NCBI RefSeq assembly: GCF_900964775.1
Contig: NC_041825.1
Coordinates: 5,988,001 to 6,052,000, forward strand
DNA: 64,000 nt
Direction: 5' to 3'
DNA from: Scleropages formosus
Lineage: Eukaryota > Chordata > Actinopteri > Osteoglossiformes > Osteoglossidae
Made by a program: the position numbers and the translations under genes
Notes under the pieces: generated by a model
Databases searched by the model: none
Told to the model about the DNA's origin: nothing
What the model saw: only the letters and a program-made list of their open reading frames with translations
In this document: piece after piece, positions 48,201 through 61,055 of the stretch
Numbering within the stretch: the stretch's first letter is position 1
How the letters are laid out: every line of letters starts with the position of its first letter

Positions 48201-51200
48201 CATCGCTGTAATTGTATGGTGTGTGTGTGTGTGCGTGCGCGCGCTCAAAAAACAGCTACATTCATCACTCATGACACCGCATCCTGATACGAAGTCATCA
48301 CATATATTGTCATGTCTGATCTCATTTCGCATCCCTGTGATCAACAATATATTAGCAAAATGACCAGACAAACTGAAACACGAATAATAAAAGAGTACAA
48401 CTTCTATGAGGGACATGAAATTGGGAGGTTTGGTTTGAAATTGCTCCTTGAAGCTGACCAGCCCACCGCTCTGCGTTATTCAGCTGGTCTCTACAACATG
48501 CACAGGAAGTTATGAAATTGTTCTGACAACACTGCACTGACTAAATTATTCATTTATTGATTTGGAGGCTTAACAAATATGACTGGCAACATTTAAATAA
48601 ATATTTATCCTATACTTAAAGCAATTATCAAATACATTTCTGCCATTGCTTTCTGTTTATTATATGCATTATTTTTAAATAAACACACCGCCTGCTATTA
48701 CTAGGCTCTGCAACTCACCTCAATCTCCTACTTTCCATAAACAACGCTAATGCTGTAGTAGCGCGGAACTGTTAAGAGTTTTTGAAACTGAGCCATTCAC
48801 TACTTGCTAGAATATCAACAATAAGAAACACTTCACTCAAAATGTCACATCCTCTACCTTCGGCCACTGAGCAGAGTTCAAACTCAGTAGCTGTTTGCAC
48901 AACTTGTTTCTCTGCTGAACACAAAAGAAAAAAAAAAGAAAAAAAAGAAAAAAGAAAAAAAAAAAAAAGAGAGCAAACCTTCTGGTAGGAACAACTAAAT
49001 GCTGCCATCTGACATACCTATTACTGACTCAACTGTGTTGCTCCCTGGATAAAATGGAGCAGCTTTTGCATTCATCGTTGACAAGGTGGTCGGGGAGGAG
49101 CTATCAGAGCCGACACTGGAGGCCAGGCTGGACGTGATGCTGGATGTGATGTTACAACCCAGTGGGTTCGCCGTAGAGAAAACACTGATAAGGTTCTGCA
49201 AATGACAGCAAAATAACTATTAATGTTCAATATGCGACTTCGCCATGAACGTCTGTGCCAGGTGACCAGATTGAAACACTCACAAATCCTTCTTGATTCT
49301 GGTGTAAGAATGTAATCGGTGCTGACATACTTGTGATTGCTCAAACATCTTGTGGAAAACCAGTACTACAAAACACAATGTACAGCACAGCATTTCTAAC
49401 ACCGTTAGCTGTCACAAACAGATGGACGATGGCACCACTGCCATGCGGCAAGAAGAAATGTAAACAGAAGTCATTCCCAAAATGCACTGGACTATCACCG
49501 TTTTCTTTTCCATGCATTTTTCCAGACAGCCTACAAGACACACTAGCATAACGGTGTTGTGACTTACAGCATTTACTGTGTAATGTACAAGTCAAACACC
49601 AAGCCTCTGCATGGAACACGTTGATCCTAAATAATCCTGCGGTGGAATTTAGGGTTGACCTCATCATTTAACTACCTAACTTCTTAAAACTCAGTATCAC
49701 ATTACACACATGCATAAACACACAAAGGCGTGCCGTCTATGCACCCCAGCCCAGTACAAACCTGTTTTTCTTGGTCCGCTCTTTGACTGCTCTCCACTGT
49801 GTAACCTTTCAGCATTTTTGCCTGAAACACAGACAGCAAACTTATGAAATAACAATGTGCTCGCAAAAGATCAAGTTATTGGACCATCTGAGTGATTTAT
49901 ACCTAGAAGACATTAAAAATATTGACATTCTTTAATTTAACATTATGGTTACACAGACAAAGTCTCCCAGGAACAGAAAACAAATTCTAACATCAGGTGA
50001 GAGGTTATCTCCATTACATGAACACGGACACTGCTACAAAAAAAAATCTGTATTCTTTTTACACAGTATCAAACCAAATGCATTTGGAAAAAAAAAATGC
50101 AACAAAATTCAGAAAATATAATACGTCAGGCAAAATTTATTTATGTATAAACACTGCACTTGGCTACTAAAAAATAAATGTCAAGTAAATAATGGACAGC
50201 AAATATACTTTTTACACAAACTTTCTAGTATTCACCATGAGTCAGAATTGTGATCTATAAATATATTTTGAGTCATTCAGGAAGTTGTTGCAAACACTAC
50301 AACGCGCCTACACGTATGTGTAGTACAACACTCATTCGCCTGAACACTGATTCTCCTTCGGTGGAGTCCGAGAGAAAGCTTCCGTGTACCTGATCTTCGC
50401 GTTCGAAGCCTGGAGCTTTGGGATAGTCTGACGTTGGAGATGAAACGCCAGACACGTTGGGTTCTGAGCACAAGCTGCCATTGGTAAAGCATTTAGGTCT
50501 GCTGATGGGTCCGATTGGGGACAAGGAGCTGTTGCTTCCTGAGCTTGATGTTACAGGACTGTCAGAGCATGAAACCTGAAGGAGAAAAACACACAGTACC
50601 CGTCTAAGACTTCATAAACAATGAAAAGGAAACATATTCCGTTTTGATTTATTGTTGTGCCGATGACCTCAATTTATTACACCCACTTGTTTCTCTACTT
50701 GCATTCAATAAACTGGCATTATTATAAATTCAGACTAGACTGTGGTCAAAGAAATTACAGATACCTGATGAAAGGACTAGAGGAAAATGGACTTTGTGAT
50801 ATTAATATGGCAAATTAATAAAATGGTGTCCCCTTGGACTTCATTATTACACCTATATATGAAAGACCAAACAATAAAAAACATATTTCATGAGCACAAC
50901 CTTTCAAGTAATAATGCAAAATAACATTGCCACTATCAGAATGGGTAACACAAAATGTTTCAAGGTATAATGAAAAACTGTCCCATTTTAAAGTCCCTTC
51001 TCTGAGACACAATGATAAACACAGATCAAACTTAGACAACACAGTTCCCATGTCCATCTGTGATATAAGTCTTCTGAGTGAGAGCCATGACTAGAATCCT
51101 ATAGCATGGCAAATATAAACTTAAGTATTCCTGTATTAAGGTCAGCGAAAACAGGAACTATAGATATCTAAACCAGTTATCAGTGCATATCCTCCTGTCC

Positions 51201-53682
51201 TTATGACTGTCTTATTAAAGCAATAAAATAGCATAGTCTACCTCCCTAAAGTGATGAAGAATGAAGAACCAGGCCAGATCTGACTTACAAGCCCTTGGCC
51301 ATCGCCGGCAGCAGTGGAGGCACCACAGTTTGCACTGCCACCCCAGTCGCACTCAGAAAACTGCTGGGAGGCACACTTCGATTGGTGGCCCATATTCATC
51401 ACAGTGAGCAGGGAATTCAATGTCTCCTCTGTGGAGGAAATTCCTGGGAGGGAAAGAGAAAGCATACAAAGTGCAGTTGTAACTCCACTATACTAGTGGC
51501 ATCATGAAGCAGCGAGGGGAAAAAAAAGAAAAGTCAGTTCTGAGATTCTGAATTACATACTTTCCACGTGTGCAAAGGCACAGAAAGGTCCCCTGGGACA
51601 GTAACCTGTCTGCCGCATGTCATTGCATTTTGTGGATTTGTATATCTGAAGAGAACAGGAGAAAAGGGGATACAAGAGTCATGTAAAAACTGCCTTAACT
51701 TGAATTTATCTCTAAACTGAACAGAAAAAAAATTACATTTCTTATTTAAAGTACATAAAACAATTGCATAGTAAGCAGAAATAAACTAGCACTTTGGTCA
51801 TTGATATATAATACATTTTCACAGAATATATTTCATATTATTAGGCCCTAACCTGTGCTTAGAAAGTGGGCATCTCCTTCAAAACCCTAAATTAGTCTAC
51901 TGCTGTATTAAAAAAAATAAAAAGGGAACTAAAGGTCAGAGAACAAGTTAAAAAGTAGTCAGGACTGAATAGCCTCATCCCCTCCACAATCTGTGAGCCA
52001 CCCACCTCCGGGTGGAATTGCTGCTCGGTGCGTGAGTGGCAGTACTGGCAGCTATCCCCACTGTCACACTTGGCGGGCTCGCCCCACTCGTCCCCGTGTT
52101 TCACATTCGGGCATGGTGTTGACCTGCCACAGCAATACACATATGTACTGAGCAAATACAAACACACACAGAGTCACATTTTCTTGCAGTTTCACTGCAT
52201 ACCTGTACTTGAACTTGCGTGGATTTCTTCTCCTGTCCCGACTGTTGTGGTAATGTGGACACGCGTAGCCTTGTCTGCATAGCCTGGGGGGTTTGGTACA
52301 CTGCTCCGTTTTGTAGTTGGCCAAAACAAAATTTGTATCTAGCCCCGGAAACAGAAAGTGAGAAGTTATTCACATTGCATCTTCATTGTTTACTGAAGGT
52401 GGCACTCATTGTATTTTCCTCTGAGATGTACATCGCTTTGGAGAAAAGCGTCTGCTAAATGAATGGATGTAAATGTCAATGTAAACCGACTGAATGATGT
52501 TCTTCACCTTGCCAGCGAGGGTCCTCAGTGAGGATCTTCTCGATCATTGCCTGACTAGCTAGCACGCCTGGCTGCAGATCAGGGATGCCCTCCCCTGCAC
52601 CCAGCTGCCCATTCTGGAGAGCTTCTTGAGCCTGTACCTCCCTGCAAAGCACACAGGGGTACGAGTTACACCAGCATCACGACCCTCCCTCGTAGCCTCC
52701 TACGCCGAAAACAAGTACATACACTGAAGACCAACACAGGCATCCACTTAGCAGACCACCTGCAGCAAATAAATATCTATAATATATATATATTTTTTTA
52801 ATTCCAACACAAGATGTAATTCTGTTACACAAATGAGATTCAAGAATAACTAGAATAACAACTAGTCAATATGCTGGGGCAGCAGGTAGGGGTAGCATTT
52901 AGAGATGCTGCTTTCCATTCAAACAAGCTAGGTTTAAATCTCTGCTCCTGTTGTAGCACCCTGTATCTACTTACCCTGAATTGACACAGTAAGAATGAGG
53001 AAATAACAGTAAGTACCTTAAGACTGTAACACTGTCAATATTTGCAACCTTGTTGCTTTGGAGAAAACTGTCAGCTTGATGAATAACTAGCAACATACAT
53101 ACATAAGGCATACTGTCAATCTTTTTTCTGTAACTTTACAAGGTATACTATACTATTTTCTAGGAGTGAGCAACTTCACAGTAGGATACATTACAGTAAT
53201 GATCTCTTTTTTTTTTTTTTGAATGTGGAATCTGTGGGGTTTTTAGAATGTTCTTCATTCTTATGAATGCCCACACGCTGGCCTTTTGGCAACAAGTGTG
53301 GTACATTTCAAAATCCCAGGAAAGGACAAAAACACTTTCTCTTTCACATATTGATTTGAAACAGCTAATTGTACTGTTTTCTTAACAGACACACATCTAT
53401 CTCATCAGCATTAACAGGAGCACAATTTCTTCAAATATTTGCCAGATAAAAATGTTATAAAGTCAACACAGCGAGATGCTTGATTGAGACATAGTTAATT
53501 CTTTAAAGTCATAATTACAGTTTTGAAGTACTGTGACTGCATTCATCCATCCATCTTCTCCTTTTAAACTGTAAAGTGGATTACCAGCAGATACAGCTCA
53601 TTTAGTCAATTGGCAACTATTGCACGTAAGTGAGGTTATGCTTAAATAACCAGCCATCTGTTATCCAGCTGTGTACAGGATG

Positions 53683-53724
<42 letters not shown>

Positions 53725-56700
53725 TAGAGAAGGTAGGAAGAATGAGAACATACAAGCTGTACTGTACGAAAAATATTTCCTTCATGTACCAATGTTTATA
53801 TAGTAAGGCAGATAAAGCCTTAGAGAACAGAGAATGTAATGAAAAAGGGAAGTTTAGTTTCTGCGGAAATCAGCAGAAGCTAATGACAACTTGGTTTTAT
53901 TTTGTATATTTCATTTTTGTGTTCCATTTTTTTAACCTGCATTACTAATAATGCAGTAGCGAAGGAACGTGGATTTATGCACCATGAGATAGGTTTAGAT
54001 TAGGTCAAACTAAGCAGAAACCCCTAAACTCTGGCCTGGCAGTATGGCGATTGTATCCTACGGGTGCTAAACTGAATTATTTATCAAGCAGTTGAGCTTT
54101 CATGAAAGGCACCTGGAGGCTTACCTGATGTCATAAACTGGCGGACGCAGGTCATGGGGCCCGTGAGCGAAGGCACAGTGCAGACCGTTCTTCACACAGT
54201 GCCCCCGGGCATCGGTCTCATGGATGCAAGAGCCGGTCTTGTAATAGCGCAGGTGGTATTTTCTCTCTGTGTCCCCAGTCGTCCGGTGCAGGTAAGGGCA
54301 ACTGGACAGAGAGTCACACATAGCAGATGAGAAAAGCACATGCACCTCTTTACAGTTGAGGAGAAAGTTTATGAACTCTTTTGGAATTATCTGGATTTGT
54401 ACATGAATGCCTCGTGAAATGTGATCTGATCTTCTAAAACTTAATAATAGTCATATATACACACAAATGTGTATAATATATATGTACGTACGCACACACA
54501 CAGCCATATCTTCATTGAACAAATTGTTCTATCAGTAAAGGCCTGATGGAAAAGTACTTCAAACCTTATATTAATAACTATCAAAACCTGCTTCATTGTC
54601 AATAACCTTAAACAAACGCTTTCTGTAGCTGCTGATCATACCTGTGCAGCAATTATGAGGTATTTTGCCCTATTCCTCTATAGAAAACTCTTTCAGTTCA
54701 AGTATATTTTTGGGAGTCTTGCTTGAATGGCCTGCTTCAGATTATGGCACCGCATTTCAATGACAATGAGGTCATGACTTTGATTTGGCCATTTTAAAAC
54801 ACAGAATTTCTTCTGTTTGAGTCACTTGTTGATTTACTCCTGCGTTCTTGATCATTGTCATGTAACAACTGTGACTCTGAGATCATAAACGGATGGCCTG
54901 ACATTCTGCTATAGAGTTCTGGTACCACTTGGAATTCACTGGTCCTTCAATGATTACAAGCTATCTAGTCCCTGAGGCAGCAAAGCAGCCCCACAGCATT
55001 ACACTCCCTCCACCAGGCTCACATTTGGGGTGAGATTTTGGTATTGGTGTGCAGTGTTTTGTTTTCTCCAAATATAATATTGTATATATTTTTGGAAAAA
55101 GAAACTTTTACCTCATCTATCCACAGAACATTGTTCCAGTAGTGCTGTGGAACATCAACATGGTCTTTCGTAAACTTGCCACAAACAGCAACATCTTTCT
55201 GGAAAGCAGTGGTTTCCTCTGTGTTAACCTTCCAAGAACACCACTCTAATGCAGTATTTCTTATAAAACTCATGAACATGGATTTTATCAAGTGCAAGAG
55301 ACACCTGAAGATCCTGTGCCATTACCTTACAACTTTTACTCACTTTTTTGTGAACTGCACAGTGTGCCCTTATACCAATCTTTAAAGGATATTCACTCCT
55401 AGGGAGAGTAGCAATGGGACTGGATTTCTTCCATTTAACTTATTGAGAACTGATGGCTGCCCAACTCTTAGAAATGCAGTCTTATGATCCTCAATCTTTT
55501 CCTGAGGTCCTTTGAAATCTACTTTGACTGATACTGCATTTCAACAGAACACAGTTGCGAAGAGCATGTAGCCAAAATACTATGCGCTTTTTTTTAACCA
55601 CATGGCAGGTCAAACCTACACCTGAACTGTTTAGAACACCTGACTCATTCATTGGAGAATGTGAATCCTTTCAGAATGTCATTATTCCAGAGTTTCCTGT
55701 ACTTTTCCTTGAACGACACTGGATGTTTAAAACCTTTTTTTCCCCCAATAAGGATAAATCAATGTAAAATGTTGTGTTATTCATCAAATAACTTTATCAT
55801 TATGATTCAGATGAAGACCAGATCACATTTTAAGAGCCATTCAATTAGAAATCCAGACAAGTACAAAGCGTTCACAAAACTTTTCTTACAATTGTAACAT
55901 TGATAGACAACATAAATCTCTTTAAAAAGCACTGAATATCAAAGGATGTTCATTTACTAATCTCCAGATAATATTCAGGGTATCTGATTATACTAATTTG
56001 TTCTCTTATCACCTGTCAGATTACAAAATTAGGCAAATTTTATTCATTCCACTGGGGCCATTTTTTCAGAAAACTAATATCAGAACAGCTGGAGCAACAT
56101 TAACAGTACCAGCTACGTACATATTTGGAGCTCCAAATTATTAAACTGGTGAACAGCAACCACATCACTTAAATCGAAGTGCTGCAATTCATTGTTACCC
56201 AACATAGTCAGCAATCGGTGACAATCCAGCAGTCTAATACTTATTGGAAAGCATGATGTTTTTGTGTGTACGCAAGCGCTATTTTGGGTTAAAAAAACTG
56301 AACACTGCAAACAGCAGCAAAGCACAAAGGCTTACAAGCTCAGCTTCCAACTGAACAGGTTACCCGACCAATGATCTTCACACATGCAGCAGCACTACGA
56401 TAATCATACAGGAACAGTTACCATGGCAACAGCTCTGATGAAATAAAGGAAGGCTGACACTGAAGAGAACACAACAAAAAGAGAGCGAAGGCAAAAGAAA
56501 TCATCCGTATTTTTGGAACGAATCACACAGATGTTTTGTCGTGAAATCCATGCTACTCTATCACATAGTAAATGTCTACAAAAGACAAAGGCCACAAAAA
56601 ACAAAGACATTTAGACACAACATATTAATACATAATGTTGGCATTAATGTATTGCCCTAATTTTTCAATTCCATCATAAACAAAGCTACTTTAAGCTAAT

Positions 56701-59700
56701 TCATATTTTCAGCAGAAAGTAATGGATGTTGGTGGATCCTATTTGAGTCACACAATCTATAAATGAAAAACAGTAAACCGTAGCAGCTGTAAGGCAACAC
56801 TGAGCTTGGTTTGTTTATATTTTCAGGGCAGAGAAGTGTGAGAAAATATGAATGTGAAGACTTCATGAAATTAAAAACACATGCAATAACCAGTAAGGCT
56901 TTTTAATACTTTTCCCCTTAACTGAGGGCTGCACAATTGTAACCATAGGACATGGTGCTGTGAATTTGACACAGCTGAAAAACCTGGGTCCATTTTCCAA
57001 AATCAGTGATGGACACAATTCAACTAAAAGGAAATCGACTTAAAATTAATAGCAATGCTAGGATGGGTCTGGAAAATAGACCCTTGGGCGATTACAAAAA
57101 GCAGCATAAGGGAACGGCAATGTAAAGTTACGCAACACATTAATAACTATGTGAACCCCTTTCAAAATTCATACTAAGTGCGAAATGACTGCTGTAAAGT
57201 GATGGGGGGAAATGGGTAGCAATGTGGTTATAGTGGCCACCTTTCAACCTGAAGGTTGCAGGTTCAAACCTCACCTATTCCTGCAGCACTCGCCAAAAAA
57301 GGTACTTACCCTAAGAATTACTTCAGTGACAAGTACCCAGCTGTATAAATGGCTTAAAAACTCACCATGAAAGCCATTCCCCTCACATGTTAGAGCGTAA
57401 CACTAAAGTTTTTTTTTGGGGGGGGGGGGGGGGAGTGACAATTTAAGTGAATAAATGAAATTCAATGAAGACTTTGTGTAACAGAAAACTCCACTTTTTT
57501 CCAATAGAATATTAAAATGCTGTTAATGTATATCGATGTCACACAACTGAATGACGATAAGGACACAGGCATATTCATCTTTTCACTGTTTTGTTGGGAT
57601 GCCTACTGTCCTTTCTGGTCACCTTTTAAATATATTTTGAATGAATAAACTGGGGAAAAAAGGTGGGTTACATTGGGTGCGGCCATATTTTGTGCAAAAA
57701 CACACAAAGTAAAATACTAACAAAGAGCAAAATAAAACCATGTCAAGTCAGACATTGTAAAATGTGTTAGTGAATAAGAAAATCAGCTACATTTCAAGTT
57801 TATCTTACACTCCTCTCATAATCATTACTGTAACTTTCAATCCTTATTCTAAGTTATGTGTCTGATTAATGAGTTACTCAATCTGAGTGCATTTTTTGCG
57901 ATGCAGGACACATTATAATAGCAGTTAACCAAACACAGTATTAGCAAGAGCTAACAAACATCTCAGTGTTGCAGAAAACACATACAGTACTGTACCAGTA
58001 CAACAATTTCTTCAAAAATACTAACAGTAAATAACAATAACTTTTAAATCAAAAATTTAAAATGGAAAAAAAAAAAAAAACACACACACACAATTGTTTT
58101 TTGTTACGTTTTGTTCCAAATTCTAAAGCATCTCTTTGTGGGTCTACTGATGTATCTGTGGGGTTATAAAGGAGCGACATATCTCTGCAGCAACATGTCT
58201 GGCCACTATATAGCAGGGACTGGGAGCGATTCAGTTACATAACCAAATATTAAACATTAAACAGAGTATAAAGGCACAACTCACGTGGGAGCACGATCTC
58301 GTAACAGTTATCAAAAATGTATGTGTGGAACCACGCTGCAATATTTTAAACATTCTAAATAAAATAACTTATTTTGTTACACTATGCATATAAACATGGT
58401 CATGGCGAGAATTAAAATACCATGTTTTTATTAAAATTACATATAACATTTACATACATAAATGTTAATATAAATGAGCATTCATATTAAGATATTACTG
58501 TCACTTTTATTACCTATTATCTCCTTGTATAAGGTACAGTATAAGGATACTGTATAGGCCTTTTACCAAATTGTGAGATATAGACAAGGGGGGGGGGGGG
58601 GGGGGGTCCTTAAACTACATAAAAGCGTAACTTTTGATCAAAATTTGCTATGACGAGTGGCAGAGAGAGCGGTGATCAGAAACACACCAGACAGACACAC
58701 CAGCCCTGCCCTCCTTGCCTCTCTCATTCACAACGTCCCTTGAAACAGGTTTATGGCGGACAGACAGACAGACAGACGTCCAACAGGGCGACCATGATTA
58801 TTAACCTTCATTTAACCTATTATTCATCGCTATTTACCTGAGCCCCTTCGTCCAAGTGCACTCACAACGTCAGATGACCAAGTGTACCCTAATTTACCCA
58901 AGGATAGTATTATAATAATATGCTACCATAATAATATAACAACACAGATCATCGCCTCAGGGGAACAACAACAACGTTCCCGTCCTCGGCCGCGCGCCAC
59001 ACACACAGCGCAGCACCGTGCGGGTGCACGCGGCACGCCTCCGACGCCCTCACAGGGGAGCAGACTGGGAGCCGCCGGCCGGGCCGACGCGCCACCGCTG
59101 CGCTACTCACTCGTCCCCGTCGGGGCAGATGCCCGTCGTTTCGTCGTACTTGGTGCAGTACACGTCGGGGCTGTAGTTGAAGGTGCCGTCTCGCCGCCGA
59201 ATGGGTCGCCGCCGCCGCTGGTTCAGGAAGTGCCAGTGGAAGCACGTGAAGGGCCGGTGCTGCGTGCACTTGTGCTGCAGGAAGAGCGGGCATTGCTCCG
59301 TCCGGAACTCCTTCAGGTAGCTGCGGGGCGCGAGACACGCTGTGTTAGACGGCGCCGCGCGACCGGCCAGCCAGCCTGCCTGCGCGCCAGCCTCCCTCCC
59401 TCGCAGCGCGCGCGCACACATACACACACACGGCACGCGACACACATTCGTTCGCCGCGGCTCACATGCAACTTAACACCTCCTCACATACAACCGCTAC
59501 CTCCAGCGGGAACACATCACTCGGAACTGTACATTCTGCAGTGCCCCACGCGGACGCACAACACGCGCGCGCTCACACACACACATACACACGACTGTGT
59601 ATGTAAACAATACAGCGAGCAGTCGTGCAGCCATCTGACGAAGCGAAGGGGGAGGAGGAGAGAGGAGGGGAAAAAAAAAAAAAAAAAAACAGAAGCGGCC

Positions 59701-60296
59701 ATAATCAGATTTAAACTGACACGCACATTGGGCAGAAATGTTAAAATTAGCACGTTTGGCAGCATTTCTAAAGAGCGAAGTGCGCCGCGCCTGTAAAAGT
59801 GTGGCCCGAACGCACAACAGTAACGCCACACACCGCGCACGAGCACAAAGTAAGTTGCGCAGACACACTTCACTTCGGAAAATCAGGCCAAGATGGTTGA
59901 TTAAAAATATATATATAATGCTGGGCTGTCTGCAACGCAAGTACTACATCGAGTTTTTCTTAAAAGCATTTTAAGAAAAAAATAGCGACCCATGAGCCGT
60001 TTTGCTATGCATATTGCGCGTTTTGTTTACCGATCTTTTATTTATTTAGCTAGTACTAGTACAAGCTAGCTACTAACGTTATGTGCATTCTGAAGAACAG
60101 CTAATGTTGCTGCACGCAGAAAAGCACCGTTAATCGCATAACTCTCGGCGGGCAAACGGCAACTGTTCGACACCTGGAAAGAGTAAAGTAATGCGGATTG
60201 CGATTCTTTCTTCGGCTTTCGCTTTACTTACGTGTAGTGGGTTGGTTTCTCTGTTTGAGGAGAGGCGCTCACCGCCGTTTTCGAAACGGACGGCAT
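43432..60296 (-). CDS. UNKL: Unkempt-like zinc finger/RING protein UNKL, complete
   Basis: UNKL is a paralogue of the RNA-binding translational regulator Unkempt. Coding exons (minus) are 60232-60296, 59111-59320, 54125-54301, 52508-52641, 52203-52338, 52006-52123, 51561-51645, 51289-51428, 50390-50575, 49762-49821, 49018-49195, 45293-45385, 44911-45132, 44202-44395, 43851-44108 and 43432-43587. Phases are consistent and give 803 aa. The start MPSVSKTAVSASPQTEKPTH is diagnostic of UNKL rather than UNK. CCCH fingers follow in order: YLKEFRTEQCPLFLQHKCTQ, YCTKYDETTGICPDGDDCPY, YYKTGSCIHETDARGHC, NYKTEQCTKPPRLCRQGYAC, CPNVKHGDEWGEPAKCDSGD and IYKSTKCNDMRQTGYCPRGP. A serine-rich middle region, the block GSSIWDFVSGNYSPSPSPVF and a coiled coil (REQAEASEGERQRAAQRRQ) precede the terminal RING: CIVCQKHDRCIVLQPCQHYV, LCGNCAPSKTECPYCETK, ending ILSW. 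The exon ending at 45293 was set at a GTCAGT donor because that restores the family's spacing before GSSAPVNIPGSL. Confidence 0.95.
44690..44825 (-). repeat. Degraded tRNA-type SINE in UNKL intron
   Basis: The plus strand reads gagcaattgtgctcaagggt, actacagcagg and, further on, ccttaaccatcatgccactt. This is the reverse complement of the SINE body and head seen at 47370-47575. Confidence 0.5.
45177..45234 (+). repeat. (CA)n microsatellite
   Basis: An uninterrupted run of about 29 CA units in the UNKL intron between exons 12 and 13. Confidence 0.95.
45386..49017. other. Large UNKL intron, GC-richer central part without a supported gene
   Basis: This intron has several long overlapping plus-strand open frames at 45831-46972 (up to 201 codons). 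None shows a domain, and stop-poor GC-richer sequence explains them. A short exon-like plus-strand element at 47021-47046 (ATG in good context, then gtgagc) is noted in the findings. Confidence 0.4.
47370..47575 (-). repeat. tRNA-type SINE, antisense copy in UNKL intron
   Basis: The plus strand runs tttacttatttagctgacaa, ttacccatttatacaggtgg, gtaccttgctcaagggtact, aggattcaaccctgtggctt and aaccatcatgctaccagct. It is nearly complete. Confidence 0.8.
52405..52480 (+). repeat. SINE 3' tail only
   Basis: Only the shared tail is present: atcgctttggagaaaagcgt, ctgctaaatgaatggatgta, aatgtcaatgtaa. It lies just upstream, on the minus-strand reading, of UNKL exon 4. Confidence 0.6.
52875..53090 (+). 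repeat. Divergent tRNA-type SINE in UNKL intron 3
   Basis: Head ggcagcaggtaggggtagca, B-box region aggtttaaatctctgctcct, tail ttgctttggagaaaactgtc then agcttgatgaata. Confidence 0.6.
53684..53722 (+). repeat. (CA)n microsatellite
   Basis: About 19 AC units in UNKL intron 3. Confidence 0.95.
54560..55790 (-). mobile_element. Tc1/mariner-like transposon relic in UNKL intron 2
   Basis: On the minus strand, successive fragments match the catalytic half of a Tc1-type transposase. HVDVPQHYWNNVLWIDEVKV resembles 'W.NVLWTDESKF'. EPGGGSVMLWGCFAASGT resembles the 'KHGGGSVMLWGCFA' block. The end reads CCTGMISSYRKRLFKVIDNE, as in 'C..MI.SYRKRLF.VI'. The frame is broken by several stops and shifts, and no clean terminal inverted repeats were identified by eye. 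It is therefore inactive and fairly old. The insertion lies in the longest UNKL intron (54302-59110). Confidence 0.8.
55791..57204. other. UNKL intron 2, no feature recognised
   Basis: AT-rich intronic DNA without coding signal or recognisable repeat. Short open frames have no support. Confidence 0.5.
57205..57465 (+). repeat. tRNA-type SINE with a poly(G) insertion in its tail
   Basis: Head gggtagcaatgtggttatag, B-box region caggttcaaacctcacctat, body ggtacttaccctaagaatta and cccagctgtataaatggct. Near the tail the sequence passes into eight T and about 16 G (57418-57433) before aagtgaataaatgaa. Confidence 0.65.
57466..58950. other. UNKL intron 2, remainder; poly(G) tract
   Basis: No gene or repeat family was recognised. 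It holds a short (CA)n near 58080 and a run of about 19 G at 58588-58606. Confidence 0.5.
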
Positions 60297-60450
60297 TTTC
60301 AGTCAAAACAATCGAACGCGCATGCGCGGGGACGCGCTCCACGCTCCCGCTCGCCGCCGCGCGGCAGTGTGCGCCACTGGCGGGACACACAAACACTGGA
60401 AGTGCGCGGGAGTGACGGCGCGAGGAGTGTCGCGCTCTGATCGATCGTTC
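60297..60450 (-). promoter_or_regulatory. CpG-rich UNKL promoter
   Basis: Dense CpG sequence immediately upstream (minus sense) of the UNKL ATG, continuing a CpG-rich zone that also covers exon 2 (59.0-59.5 kb). No TATA box is seen. Confidence 0.55.
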
Positions 60451-60486
60451 GCTGCTAAGCTGATGTTTGAGACAAAAGCCACATGC

Positions 60487-60960
60487 AAGTGTTTACCCCT
60501 TTATACAGCAGGGTACTTTACTGTAGTAACTCAGGGTGTCACGCTTCACCCACAGCCTGCGGATGAAGTTATTCATTGTCCTAAGGCTTAATGGACACAC
60601 TGCCTAGTGCGCTGTGGGGTCCTAGAAAGTTATCATAAAGGGAAAAAAAATTAAGAAAGCATTTATTTATTTATATTTGTAGTTTTATGATATGAACCAG
60701 CCTTTCCCTTGCGCAGTATCACCACAGCATTCCAATAACGTCCAAACAGGACTACGCTAGCTAGTTAGGTTAACTACAGGTGTTCAGTTATTCCCTTTAA
60801 ACCCAAACGTCGCAGGTTCGATCCCTACCTGTGGCTGTAGTACCCTTAAGTAAGGTACTTAGCCTAAATTGCTCCAGTAAAAATTACCTCTCTGTATAAA
60901 TAACTGTAAGTACCTTAACATTGTCGCTTTGAAGAAAAGCGTCAGCTAAAAAAAAAAGTA
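60487..60960. repeat. Two SINE remnants between UNKL and H3.3
   Basis: At about 60487-60540 an antisense piece reads tttacccctttatacagcag then ggtacttta. At 60785-60960 a sense tRNA-type SINE reads gtcgcaggttcgatccctac, tgtagtacccttaagtaagg and tcgctttgaagaaaagcgtc. Confidence 0.65.
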
Positions 60961-61055
60961 AGTGTATAACTTGATTTTTTTTTTTTTTTTGCATGTTGTC
61001 AGTTTTCCTTCTTCTGCAGCATCACTTCCGTTCACTCTATTCAATTAAACTGGAG

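Noticed and set aside
58882-59796. 304-codon plus-strand open frame
   Set aside because: It lies antisense to UNKL exon 2 and the CpG-rich flank. The GC-rich, stop-poor sequence and repeats (HTHTR runs) explain it, and the minus strand encodes a conserved CCCH finger.
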